Shown one piece after another: positions 16,622 through 24,264 of a stretch of DNA of 64,000 nucleotides. Position numbers and translations under genes: made by a program. A model generated the notes under the pieces. It had not been told where the DNA came from. It made no database searches and saw only the letters and a program-made list of their open reading frames with translations. Position 1 is the stretch's first letter. Each line of letters starts with the position of its first letter. This stretch comes from Jonesia denitrificans DSM 20603 (GTDB taxonomy: Bacteria > Actinomycetota > Actinomycetes > Actinomycetales > Cellulomonadaceae): positions 2,480,001 through 2,544,000 of the forward strand of contig NC_013174.1 in the NCBI RefSeq assembly GCF_000024065.1, written 5' to 3'.

Positions 16622-17029
16622 TTACGGGGCCTTCGCTTCTATGTGCACATACTCCACAGCGAACTCCACCCCTGACATATGCGCGTACAATGCAGCCTGC
16701 TGTATGGCCGAAGAGTACATGCTCCAGGGGAGACCAGATTTACCGTCTGTCGCCGTGAGAAATGACGCCTCATTCTTGAAAACGATGAGATCGATTGCCC
16801 TGCCGGTGTCAGCTGCGAGGTCGATCTGCTCCATTTCCCCTTCAAGGAATTTGTCGTAACGGTCCACCATTTCCAGCAGGTAGGTCACTGCGTGGGCGGG
16901 TGGGGTTATTGTTGCGCACCATCTTTCTACAGAGCGTTTGCCGTGCGCGCCTAGCCCAAGCGCAGAGGCAATGGTTTGCTGCTCTAACCCAATAGCCGAG
17001 CGAAGCGCATTGAAAGTAGCCGGATTCAT
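16622..17029 (-). CDS. HTH-domain prophage protein, candidate lysogeny regulator
   Basis: 135 residues, RBS AGGAGAG. The N-terminus (NALRSAIGLEQQTIASALGL, then GKRSVERWCATITPPAHAVTYLLEM) reads as a YdiL/Xre-like helix-turn-helix that skips the usual PSxxT wording. Residues about 65-135 are an unrecognised alpha/beta domain with DLIVFKN and YAHMSGVEFAVEYVHIE. It is transcribed leftward with the integrase, as expected of a lysogeny-phase gene. It is the only repressor-like gene in view, but a repressor role is an inference. Confidence 0.6.
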   Translation of the reverse strand: MNPATFNALRSAIGLEQQTIASALGLGAHGKRSVERWCATITPPAHAVTYLLEMVDRYDKFLEGEMEQIDLAADTGRAIDLIVFKNEASFLTATDGKSGLPWSMYSSAIQQAALYAHMSGVEFAVEYVHIEAKAP

Positions 17030-17040
17030 AGTTCTCTCCT

Positions 17041-17075
17041 AAGAAAGATGGCCCCCACCCGGAGGTGAGGGCCAT
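17041..17075 (-). terminator. Leftward terminator
   Basis: 12-bp stem with one wobble pair (17048-17059 with 17064-17075). On the minus strand it is followed by CTTTCTT. It ends the small gene at 17085-17330. Confidence 0.65.
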
Positions 17076-17084
17076 AGGTGATGG

Positions 17085-17330
17085 TTAGTTTCGGGTGATT
17101 TCCTTGACGAAGTTCTTCACGTCTTGGGTATTCATCGGACGTTCGGTTTTCCCTGTCCAGATGGTTTCGTTGCTCTCGAGGTCTTTGATGGTCAGGCCTT
17201 GCGCCCCGCCGTTGACGACGATGATTTTGAATGCTGCGATGGTTTTTTGTGGGAAGCCTTCAACGATGGTGACCTGCGCGGTGTAGTTGGTGGTGTTGCC
17301 GGTTTTGTTGAAGATGATTGCTTGTGCCAT
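17085..17330 (-). CDS. Small prophage protein, unrecognised
   Basis: 81 residues from ATG 17330 (GGAAGGACCGGAACC upstream). Beta-rich: AQAIIFNKTGNTTNYTAQVTI, then IAAFKIIVVNGGAQGLTI and a C-terminal helix MNTQDVKNFVKEI. It has its own terminator and promoter space, so it may be expressed in the lysogen. No family assigned. Confidence 0.5.
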   Translation of the reverse strand: MAQAIIFNKTGNTTNYTAQVTIVEGFPQKTIAAFKIIVVNGGAQGLTIKDLESNETIWTGKTERPMNTQDVKNFVKEITRN

Positions 17331-17495
17331 GGTTCCGGTCCTTCCGGGTTGTGCGGCCTGTGGACTGTTGTCCTGCCGTCTTGATGTTTCTATTCTATGA
17401 CGGTTGAACCGACATGCGCAAGTGGTGAGCGGGTGAAAACAAGTCAACCCAAAAACCCTGACACCACAAAATCAACCCCCACAACTTGACACCTG

Positions 17496-18929
17496 TCACC
17501 CAGCAAGTAAAACCGCAGCCCTCGCCAAGAAAATCGACTTATCAGCAGGCTCCAAAGCCGCAAAGGCGCCCAGCAGATCATCCACACTTACACCTGGCAT
17601 CGGAGCTGGAGCGACCTCCACACCCGGAGCTGCCCCCATCAGCTGAAGCCTTTGCCCCACGGCCTCCATCGCCTCACGGGCAAGCTCCATACTCACATGC
17701 TGATACTGCTGGGTCGTGACAATCTCGGAGTGCCCCATAATCTCCTTGATTGTCTTGGGGTCAATCCGCATATGAAGCAGGAGACTCGCGGTGGTGTGGC
17801 GTATCTCGTGGATGACATACCTTTGCCCACCGACTTCTTTGCCGTCCACAATCGTGGGTGGGGTCTTCCAGATACCAAGCTCTTCTTGGATCGCGGCCCA
17901 CTCCGCCCGGTCGGCGGCCATGTTTTGCGGCTCGCCTGTCGCTCTAGGCCACACTAGATTACCTTCACTGCGCGGGCAGTGCTCTTTCCATACCTCGAGC
18001 ATCTTCGCGAGCACGGGGATCATGGGCGCGAGTCGGTAGCCTGAGTCGGATTTGAGCTCTACGAGGTGGAAGGAGCCCCATAGCTGCTGGGACTTGTGGC
18101 CGTGGGGGACGCGGAAGCCGCTGGTCTGGTCGTAGGCCACATTGTAGGGGAGGTTTTGGAGCTGCCAGGAGATCGTGAAGTAGGATTCTTCGAGGTGTAC
18201 GCGGTCCCATGTCATGCCGAGCGCTTCGCCTTGACGCATGCCCTCAAGAAAAGCGGCGAGCCACCTGGAAGCGAATCCTGCTTTCTGGGGGTCGGCGTCG
18301 ACTAGCCTGCCGAGGTGTCGCACGACTTTGAGTGCGTCTTCTAGTGGGAGGTCGCGCCGGTCGTGCGCTGATTTCGCGGGCTTCTTGACAAGGAGCACTG
18401 AGTCTGGGACACGGTAGCCTTCTGCGATTGCTGCCCTGAGCGCGCTTTGAAATTGCCCAAGCACAGTCCCCGCGTAGGTCGTGCTCTTCCCACCATCCAG
18501 CATCGCTTTCACTATTGCTTTGGCGTGACTCGCCTCGAGGTCTTGAAGCTGCACCCTCCCGACGATGGGGATCATCCACCGCGTGACGTAGGTGCGGGTC
18601 CCGTTGAAGGTCTTAGGGCGCACGCGGGTCTGCTCTGCCTCGAGCCATTCCTTCAACCACGCCCCGACTGTCTTCGAGCGGGATTTCGCAGCGGCGCGAC
18701 CTTCCAACATCAGCCGCTTGCGTCGCACCTGGAATTTGTCCCACGCTATGTCTTCGTCTTTGTGTGAGACGTAGATGCGCTTTCGGGTGCCTAGTGCGCT
18801 GTCTCCTATTTCGATGCTTCCACGCCACATGCCGCTTGGCTCGTGCCACCGGAAGGAGCCTTCCCCGTGCTTGGGGATGTGACTTTTTTTGGGTGTCTTG
18901 CCGGTGTCCTGAGTCGATTTTCTGGCCAT
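17496..18929 (-). CDS. Prophage tyrosine integrase
   Basis: 477 residues, RBS GGAGG before ATG 18929. The N-terminal region is arm-binding (about 1-90) and the core-binding domain lies at about 95-190 (TVGAWLKEWLEAEQTRVRPKT). The catalytic domain from about 200 carries Arg in EGMRQGEALGMTWD, H-x-x-R in HEIRHTTASLLL, His in IMGHSEIVT and the nucleophile Tyr in TTQQYQHVS. It integrates the phage at the tRNA-Phe 3' end found 110 bases away. Confidence 0.93.
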   Translation of the reverse strand: MARKSTQDTGKTPKKSHIPKHGEGSFRWHEPSGMWRGSIEIGDSALGTRKRIYVSHKDEDIAWDKFQVRRKRLMLEGRAAAKSRSKTVGAWLKEWLEAEQTRVRPKTFNGTRTYVTRWMIPIVGRVQLQDLEASHAKAIVKAMLDGGKSTTYAGTVLGQFQSALRAAIAEGYRVPDSVLLVKKPAKSAHDRRDLPLEDALKVVRHLGRLVDADPQKAGFASRWLAAFLEGMRQGEALGMTWDRVHLEESYFTISWQLQNLPYNVAYDQTSGFRVPHGHKSQQLWGSFHLVELKSDSGYRLAPMIPVLAKMLEVWKEHCPRSEGNLVWPRATGEPQNMAADRAEWAAIQEELGIWKTPPTIVDGKEVGGQRYVIHEIRHTTASLLLHMRIDPKTIKEIMGHSEIVTTQQYQHVSMELAREAMEAVGQRLQLMGAAPGVEVAPAPMPGVSVDDLLGAFAALEPADKSIFLARAAVLLAG

Positions 18930-19040
18930 GATTTACTACCTCCATTACTACCCACATTGCGACGGTATTCTGACGATACCGTGAGGGCGTGTAATCCGCA
19001 TAATCTCGCGGTTTCTTACGTCTCAGTCTACCTTATGCTT

Positions 19041-19089
19041 ACGACTGAAAATCGAAAGGTCACCGGATCGATGCCGGTCGGAGCCACCA
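19041..19089 (+). other. Prophage attachment site: orphaned 3' half of tRNA-Phe
   Basis: Contains an anticodon loop CTGAAAA (anticodon GAA), then AAGGTCACCGG, a T-arm CCGG-loop-CCGG and an acceptor end GGAGCCACCA. The 5' half is absent. The T loop reads ATCGATG instead of TTCRANT, so this copy is no longer a working tRNA. The intact gene should lie at the other prophage end, left of the window. Confidence 0.75.
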
Positions 19090-19093
19090 TAAG

Positions 19094-19121
19094 AAAAACC
19101 CCTGCTGCGGCAGGGGTTTTT
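19094..19121 (+). terminator. tRNA terminator left at the attachment site
   Basis: 12-bp perfect stem AAAAACCCCTGC/GCAGGGGTTTTT with loop TGCG, directly after the CCA of the tRNA remnant. Confidence 0.85.
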
Positions 19122-19161
19122 CGTTTCTAGAAGTCGAGCACCCCGCGGTTACCCCGCGTTT

Positions 19162-19461
19162 TCAGATCAGTCTGCTCAGGCGCCTGGCCATCACTTCTGC
19201 CGCGACAGTCGCACCCTTAATCGTGTTCATGTACACATCCTGCATCAAGCTTAGGTTCTCGTGTCCTAGCTAGTCCGCGATGTCGGTGGCCGACAACCCC
19301 TCCAAGTCAAGAATTGTGCCGACCGTCCTCCCAAAGGAGTGCGTCGAGAGCCGGGGGTAACCGAACGTCTCCCTGCAATCGCGGATCTCACGCTGAGTAT
19401 TGGATGGGTCGCGCAGCCGCATCAGCGGCATCGGGAACAGCAACGAGATGTGCACCACCAA
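19162..19461 (-). pseudogene. Remnant of a second tyrosine integrase
   Basis: In one minus-strand frame: LRDPSNTQREIRD, THSFGRTVGTILDLEGLSATDIAD, stop, then LGHENLSLMQDVYMNTIKG and a normal C-terminus ending RRLSRLI-stop. This is the catalytic end of an actinobacterial integrase. An in-frame TAG replaces the expected Tyr codon before LGHENLS, and HSFGRT has Gly where Arg is usual. The N-terminal two thirds are missing or frameshifted. It differs in sequence from the prophage integrase. Confidence 0.8.
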
Positions 19462-19824
19462 CCGATCGTGGCGGCGGCGCAGCAGATCCGGACTTCAATG
19501 TCTCCGATCTTCTGCTCCCGCAGTAGCCTTTCTTCCGTGCACGAACTGCCGGCGCCTGTTGAGCCTGCGCACACCAGCACCCCAAAGTCGCCTTGCTGGA
19601 CTCGCAGCTCACGCACCCCACCGTCCGCGTACACGCACCTCAAGGTGGTGAGGTAGGGGGCGCCGTGGCTGGCAGCATCGCGTTGGGGGCGTCTTCGACC
19701 ACGATGCCAAAGACCCCGCAGAGCTCCGATCGCATAACTGCGCCAACCGAGGCGTCGTCGGGCCGCAGGTGGCCTTGTTAAAACTCCTGGACGAATACAA
19801 GCCTCCCTATACGATCTTTACGCT
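19462..19824 (+). other. Degenerate region with no intact gene
   Basis: On the minus strand short frames such as RSELCGVFGIVVED could be eroded integrase N-terminal sequence, but frames break repeatedly. No RNA, repeat or promoter was recognised. Confidence 0.4.
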
Positions 19825-20192
19825 ATGAAGCATCTAAAGCCCAGCTACTTCGATTCCTGGGGCGAAGCAGATGCTGCCTTTGCTTCGTTCATCGCGGAAC
19901 TCCCCAAACGGCGCGGACAATTGAGAGGTCGGCTCGCCCAAACCGACGGTTCAGGCCTGGACGGATCGGTTGAGAGTCAGGACGCTCTCAACGAGTGGTA
20001 CATCCGCATTGCTTTCGCTGATGAGGATGACGGCATGGATTGGCGGCCTGGGTGGCGCTCTACGTGGGAGACGTGGCTCTTTCTACGACTGACGATGCGC
20101 ACTGGGTCTGCTGGCGCGGCCAAAGCCGCCGCAACGGAGATTCTCCGTGGTTCTTGATCCACGTCAAGGGAAGTTCGCTCGGTTCTGCGTAA
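19825..20192 (+). pseudogene. Frameshifted unknown gene
   Basis: The first frame is coherent to about 20050 (SYFDSWGEADAAFASFIAELP ... DALNEWYIRIAFADEDDGMDW) and then becomes Arg/Thr-rich nonsense. The -1 frame takes over with WVALYVGDVALSTTDDAHW and WFLIHVKG and stops at 20190-20192. A one-base change joins both halves into one protein of about 120 residues. No family recognised. No clear RBS precedes the ATG. It lies in the island scar, beside the integrase remnant. Confidence 0.6.
20154..20167 (+). promoter_or_regulatory. Operator-like dyad upstream of the metallochaperone gene
   Basis: TTGATCCACGTCAA; with flanking bases CTTGA-N6-TCAAG is a perfect dyad. Crp/Fnr-family sites have the form TTGAT-N4-ATCAA. 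It ends 78 bases before the start of the HMA gene and has a near-copy before the ATPase gene. It also lies in the decayed end of the preceding gene, so function is unproven. Confidence 0.5.
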
Positions 20193-20245
20193 CTTAAGAG
20201 ATGTCCAAGGAACCAGAACCGAGACGAAAGGAGACGAGCAGCCCA

Positions 20246-20485
20246 ATGACTGCCTCGGCCCCCACCCTGAAGACCACCACCCTCCGCTCGGACGAGTTCT
20301 CCTGCCCGTCGTGCATCCAGAAGATCGAGACCAAGCTGACCGGGCTCGACGGCGTCGAGTCGGCCGAGGTGAAATTCTCCTCCGGCCGGATCATCGCGCA
20401 GCACGACCCGCAGAAGGTCTCGGTGCGTGACCTAGTGGAGGCTGTTGCGGAAGTCGGCTACACCGCCAAACCATCCGCCATCTGA
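20246..20485 (+). CDS. Heavy-metal-associated (HMA) domain metallochaperone
   Basis: 79 residues from ATG 20246 (AAAGGAG 12 bases before). One HMA domain with the metal-binding CPSC (Cys20, Cys23), then IQKIETKLTGLDGVESAEV and a closing DLVEAVAEVGY. It would bind a soft metal ion and pass it to a transporter. The ATPase encoded next lacks an HMA domain of its own, so this protein probably supplies it in trans. Codon use is very GC-rich like that of the ATPase. Confidence 0.8.
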   Translation: MTASAPTLKTTTLRSDEFSCPSCIQKIETKLTGLDGVESAEVKFSSGRIIAQHDPQKVSVRDLVEAVAEVGYTAKPSAI

Positions 20486-20606
20486 CATACATCATCTGAC
20501 CGGCCTACTGCTTCAGAGCCAGTGACCCGCTGACGCTTCCGGTGTCGGCGGGTCGCGCTCTGTATCCGCAGTTGTCTGGAGCTGAGTCGGATAAAGCCAT
20601 GAAGAC

Positions 20607-20620
20607 TTGATCCGTGTCAA
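20607..20620 (+). promoter_or_regulatory. Operator-like dyad upstream of the metal ATPase gene
   Basis: TTGATCCGTGTCAA, 12 of 14 bases equal to the site at 20154-20167, again CTTGA-N6-TCAAG, ending 71 bases before the ATPase start. Two sites at nearly the same distance suggest one regulator for both genes. Confidence 0.55.
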
Positions 20621-20691
20621 GGTACGAGGAGTCGCCCGACCGTAGCTTGGAAGTGATCCCGAAAGGACCGCTTTCAACGGAAAGAAGAACC

Positions 20692-22623
20692 ATGAAGACC
20701 TGGAAGACCTGGAAGACCTGGGGTGTGGTCGCCGCCTCGGGCGTGCTGATCGTCCTCGCCCTCGTCACCGGTTGGGACATCCTCATGATCGCGGCAGCCG
20801 TCGTCGCCGGCTGGCCGATCGCCGTCTCCGCGTGGCAGGCACTGCGCATCAAGATGATCTCCATCGACCTGCTGGTCGTGGTGGCAGCCGTCGGCGCCCT
20901 GTTCATCCAGAACTACTGGGAGTCGGCCGCCGTCACGTTCCTCTTCGCCCTCGGCAAGGCGCTGGAGAAGGCCACCCTCAACCGGACCCGCAAGGCACTG
21001 TCCGACCTGGTCGAGGCCGCTCCGGACACCGCCACCGTGCTGCGCGACGGCGAGCCGGAGACCGTCGAGATCTGGGAACTCGTCCCCGGCGACGTCGTGC
21101 TGGTGAAGAACGGTGAGCAGGTGCCCGTCGACGGTCGGGTCATCACCGGCAACGGGGGAGTCGACGAGGCCACCATCACCGGCGAATCCGTGCCTGCTGA
21201 GAAGTCCGAGGGCTCCGAGGTCTACGCCGGCACCTGGCTGCGTTCCGGCGTGCTGCGTGTCGAAGCCGTGGGGATCGGCTCCGACTCGACGCTGGCGAAG
21301 ATCATCCACCGGGTGGAGGACGCCCAGGACGACAAGGCCAAGACCCAGACCTTCATGGAGAAGTTCTCCAAGTACTACACCCCCGGTGTCATGCTCGCCG
21401 CGCTCGCTGTCGGCCTGCTGACCTGGAACGTCGAACTCGCCCTGACCCTGCTGGTCATCGGCTGCCCCGGCGCGCTGGTCATCTCCATCCCAGTGTCGAT
21501 CGTGGCCGGCATCGGCCGCTCGGCCAAGGACGGCGTCCTCATCAAGGGCGGCGAATACCTGGAGACCTCCGCCAAGGTCGACGCGATCGTCGTCGACAAG
21601 ACCGGAACGCTGACCAACGGGCGCCCCGAGCTGACCGACGTCGACGTCCTCGACGACTCCTACACGGCCGAGGAGGTCCTCATCTTGGCGGCCCGCGCGG
21701 AGACCGCCTCGGAGCACCCGCTCGCCGAGGCGATCATCCAGGGAGCCGAGGGGCGGGGCCTGCGAGTCGACCATGTTGAGCACGCCGAGCCGGTCGCCGG
21801 CAAGGGCATCCGCGCTCAGGTGGACGGCCGCACGGTAGCCGTCGGCTCTGCGGACCTGCTCGACACCGCTGGAGACGCAGCCTCTGATACCGCCCAGGAC
21901 TTCGCGCCCGAGCTTGGCGCCGGCCTCAACCGGATCCTGGAGCTCAACGAACAGGGCAAGACCGCGATGTTCGTGGGAGTCGACGGCAGAGCGATCGGAA
22001 TCGTGGCCGTGGCCGACACCATCCGCGCCGATGCACCCGAGGCCATCAAGGCCCTCCACGACCGAGGCATCAAGGTCATCATGGCGACCGGCGATGCCGA
22101 ACGCGTTGCCCGCAACGTCGCAGCCGAACTCGGCGTCGACGAGGTCCGCGCCGAGCTCATGCCCGAGGACAAGCTCATCATCGTCAAGGAGCTGCAGGCA
22201 CAGGGTCACACCGTGGCGATGGTCGGCGACGGGGTCAACGACACCCCCGCCCTGGCGCAGGCCGACATCGGCGTGGCGATGGGAGCCGCCGGCTCACCGG
22301 CCGCGATCGAGACCGCTGACATCGCGCTCATGGCCGACCGGCTGCCGCGCCTGGCCCACGCGCTCGGCCTGGCACGGCGGACGGTGCGCACCATGCGGGT
22401 CAACATCGCCATCGCCCTGCTCACGGTCGCGCTCCTGCTGGCCGGCGTCCTCTTCGGCGGCGTGACGATGTCGCTGGGCATGCTGGTCCACGAGGCGTCG
22501 GTGCTGCTGGTCATCGGCATCGCGATGCTCCTGCTGCGCCCGACCCTCAAGGAGGAGAAGGACCGGGACGCCAAGCGCACCGAGATCATTGAACGGGCGA
22601 AGAAGCAGAAGGCCGACGCCTGA
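20692..22623 (+). CDS. P1B-type heavy-metal-transporting ATPase with CPG motif
   Basis: 643 residues from ATG 20692. All P-type landmarks are present: TGES (163-166), DKTGTLT with phospho-Asp302, HP motif SEHPLAEAI and hinge GDGVNDTPAL (Asp513). The transmembrane metal motif is CPG (Cys258) instead of the CPC, CPH or SPC of well-known subgroups. There is no N-terminal HMA domain; the protein starts with three KTW repeats and a membrane helix. It should export a metal ion; which one cannot be told, as the CPG site is atypical. A 20614 start is possible but lacks support. Confidence 0.88.
   Translation: MKTWKTWKTWGVVAASGVLIVLALVTGWDILMIAAAVVAGWPIAVSAWQALRIKMISIDLLVVVAAVGALFIQNYWESAAVTFLFALGKALEKATLNRTRKALSDLVEAAPDTATVLRDGEPETVEIWELVPGDVVLVKNGEQVPVDGRVITGNGGVDEATITGESVPAEKSEGSEVYAGTWLRSGVLRVEAVGIGSDSTLAKIIHRVEDAQDDKAKTQTFMEKFSKYYTPGVMLAALAVGLLTWNVELALTLLVIGCPGALVISIPVSIVAGIGRSAKDGVLIKGGEYLETSAKVDAIVVDKTGTLTNGRPELTDVDVLDDSYTAEEVLILAARAETASEHPLAEAIIQGAEGRGLRVDHVEHAEPVAGKGIRAQVDGRTVAVGSADLLDTAGDAASDTAQDFAPELGAGLNRILELNEQGKTAMFVGVDGRAIGIVAVADTIRADAPEAIKALHDRGIKVIMATGDAERVARNVAAELGVDEVRAELMPEDKLIIVKELQAQGHTVAMVGDGVNDTPALAQADIGVAMGAAGSPAAIETADIALMADRLPRLAHALGLARRTVRTMRVNIAIALLTVALLLAGVLFGGVTMSLGMLVHEASVLLVIGIAMLLLRPTLKEEKDRDAKRTEIIERAKKQKADA
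20695..20721 (+). repeat. Three tandem copies of GAAGACCTG
   Basis: A 9-base unit repeated three times in frame at the ATPase N-terminus, encoding Lys-Thr-Trp three times. Unit number may vary between strains by slippage without changing frame. Confidence 0.85.
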
Positions 22624-22627
22624 GCCA

Positions 22628-22671
22628 GCCGCCTCGGCTGCTCGGGCTACCCAGAGCACGGCCGAGGCGGC
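22628..22671 (+). terminator. Hairpin after the metal ATPase
   Basis: 11-bp perfect arms GCCGCCTCGGC (22628-22638) and complement (22661-22671) with a 22-base loop. No U-tract follows, so termination strength is uncertain. Confidence 0.5.
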
Positions 22672-22680
22672 AGCCGGTGA

Positions 22681-22821
22681 CCACCCTCTGAACATGCCCC
22701 GCCGGAGCTCATCGAACGCATCGTATCCACCTACGGCGACCGCTTCCCGCTACTCACATTGCGCGACGACCAAGCACTATGGGTCACATCTGACGCATCA
22801 GAAGTCATCACATCGGTATAG
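22681..22821 (+). pseudogene. C-terminal fragment of an unknown gene
   Basis: An open frame without a start, from just after TGA 22678-22680 to TAG 22819-22821. It reads PPELIERIVSTYGDRFPLL then LRDDQALWVTSDASEVITSV. It has the look of a real protein end rather than a chance frame and marks the right border of the island. Parent gene not identified. Confidence 0.45.
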
Positions 22822-22875
22822 GCAAGACGCCCTAGCGTCACCGCCGATCAAACAGTCGTTCTGTCGATGAGTGTG

Positions 22876-22990
22876 CGCAAAGTTCGCGTTCAACCACGAA
22901 CTTGCGACGTTGACTACGAACACTCTGTGAAACCACGAAGTCACAGCAAAAATGGGTTTGTCTGCGCAACATGGCGCTGACCAGTTGCGC
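22876..22990 (+). promoter_or_regulatory. Cluster of three inverted repeats upstream of the DUF1469 operon
   Basis: In 115 bases: CGCAAAGTTCG/CGAACTTGCG (22876-22886, 22897-22906, one bulge), CTGTGA-N10-TCACAG (22925-22946) and GCGCAAC/GTTGCGC (22964-22970, 22984-22990). They fill the noncoding gap before the operon at 23047. They may be operators or a structured leader; no known riboswitch was recognised. Confidence 0.45.
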
Positions 22991-23046
22991 CACGGGCGCG
23001 TTAACGGTTGAGTTAGACCAGTACCCTCAGACCCCCAGGAGTGAAC

Positions 23047-23520
23047 ATGACGGACTGGACACCAGACCCTAGCGATAAGGCAAGCGCCGGTAACACCGGT
23101 CACGACGCAAGCACCCCCGGGACAGGTCGCGCTAGTTCACGCAAACCATCTATTGGTGCGCTCCTCAACCAAATCACAGAACAGTTCTCGCGCCTCGTCA
23201 GGGCTGAACTGGAGTCCTTCAAAAAGGAACTCACCACCAAACTGACGCGCTCAGGAATCGGCATTGGGATGTTCGCCGCAGCCGGAGTGCTCGCACTCTA
23301 CGGGCTTGGTTTCTTGCTCTACTCGATCACAGCCGCCTTGAGCCTTGCCCTTCCTCTGTGGGCCTCGGCGCTGATCGTTGCTGGGAGTTTGTTCCTGATC
23401 TGTGGCATTCTGGCATTCGTTGGAAAGAAACAGCTTGACCAGGGCACCCCACCTGCACCAACCGAAACCATCGCCAGCGTCAAGCAAGACATCAACGCCG
23501 TGAAAGAAGGACTCTCATGA
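23047..23520 (+). CDS. DUF1469 (Holin-X family) membrane protein
   Basis: 157 residues from ATG 23047 (AGGAG 5 bases before; GTG 23041 overlaps the RBS). A low-complexity polar N-terminus (1-35) precedes an amphipathic helix, LLNQITEQFSRLVRAELESFKKEL. Two membrane helices follow (about 77-100 and 108-130, GMFAAAGVLALYGLGFLLY and ALIVAGSLFLICGILAFVG), then a tail with SVKQDINAVKEGL. This is the actinobacterial phage-holin-superfamily III pattern, a chromosomal envelope protein and not a phage gene. It is coupled to the next gene. Confidence 0.85.
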   Translation: MTDWTPDPSDKASAGNTGHDASTPGTGRASSRKPSIGALLNQITEQFSRLVRAELESFKKELTTKLTRSGIGIGMFAAAGVLALYGLGFLLYSITAALSLALPLWASALIVAGSLFLICGILAFVGKKQLDQGTPPAPTETIASVKQDINAVKEGLS

Positions 23521-23786
23521 GCCGCAACCCCTCAGACGACGCAGCCGAAGCACGCGAAGAACTCGCCTCCCTGGTTGACGAACTCATGACCCGCCTCTCC
23601 CCCAGTTCCCTGGCCGCACAAGCGGGCGACACGGCGCGGCAAACCGGTGAAGACATCAAAGAGTTCGTCACCACACGTGACATCTCAGGTGACACCGACG
23701 GCTCACGAGCACGCAACGTCAAGATCGCGCTGGGTGCAGGGGCCGCAGTCGTTGGTTTGATCGCGCTGAAAATCATTCGGAAGTAG
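23517..23786 (+). CDS. DUF3618 protein
   Basis: 89 residues, ATGA overlap with the DUF1469 gene. N-terminal helix AEAREELASLVDELMTRLSP is the DUF3618 signature, followed by a polar middle and one C-terminal membrane helix (IALGAGAAVVGLIALKIIRK). DUF1469 and DUF3618 genes are a conserved pair in actinobacteria. The product is probably an inner-membrane partner of the upstream protein; the molecular role is unknown. Confidence 0.85.
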   Translation: MSRNPSDDAAEAREELASLVDELMTRLSPSSLAAQAGDTARQTGEDIKEFVTTRDISGDTDGSRARNVKIALGAGAAVVGLIALKIIRK

Positions 23787-23835
23787 TTTCCCGGCGTCTC
23801 ATCGTGCTCTCATCTTTGTTCGGCACACTCATTCC

Positions 23836-24264
23836 ATGAATCGCCCAACACGACGGTCAGCTCTTGAAGTTGGCATTGTCGTGCTCATTATTGTTGCCGT
23901 TTGTATAGGCGGAGCCTATACAATCACCGCACTTACACGCGGCCCACAGACCATAACTGTGGGCACAGGGATTGTGGTGACGCCAGGTACGGCACCAACT
24001 CCAACCGCTGAATCCCCATCCGCGAACCCAGGCAACTCGGGAGACTCGGATGGTTCTGGTGAACCAGATAGCTCTGGCACCCCTGGGGCGAACGGTGACA
24101 AGGCGCCCTCCCCAGCCCCCGCGCCCAATGATTCCCAGTCGCCGGACGGCACAACCGTCGCACCTGCTCCACCAGAGCCACCGGACGACGACGACGACGA
24201 TGATGACGACGACGACGACGACGACGATGACAGCGACGACAATGACGATGACGATGACGACTAA
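23836..24264 (+). CDS. Membrane-anchored protein with poly-aspartate tail
   Basis: 142 residues. One N-terminal membrane helix (about 11-33, VGIVVLIIVAVCIGGAYTI), then an extracellular Pro/Ser/Gly/Thr spacer (about 45-115) and a C-terminal run of 16 Asp followed by a mixed Asp/Ser/Asn tail. The tail should bind divalent cations outside the membrane. The last codons overlap the start of the sensor kinase gene, so the pair is translationally linked, and it could serve as an ion-sensing accessory (inference). The GAY repeats may vary in number. Confidence 0.7.
   Translation: MNRPTRRSALEVGIVVLIIVAVCIGGAYTITALTRGPQTITVGTGIVVTPGTAPTPTAESPSANPGNSGDSDGSGEPDSSGTPGANGDKAPSPAPAPNDSQSPDGTTVAPAPPEPPDDDDDDDDDDDDDDDDSDDNDDDDDD

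Noticed and set aside
20674-22209. 511-codon open frame antisense to the metal ATPase gene
   Set aside because: Asp/Gly/Val-rich composition caused by the GC-rich codon pattern of the ATPase; no RBS and no protein motif.
24050-24241. N-terminal extension of the sensor kinase frame
   Set aside because: Met/Thr runs are the poly-Asp codons read in another frame; the true start is among the last ATGs.
24180-24264. GAY repeat as a possible CRISPR or satellite array
   Set aside because: The period is three bases inside a coding frame; there are no spacers.
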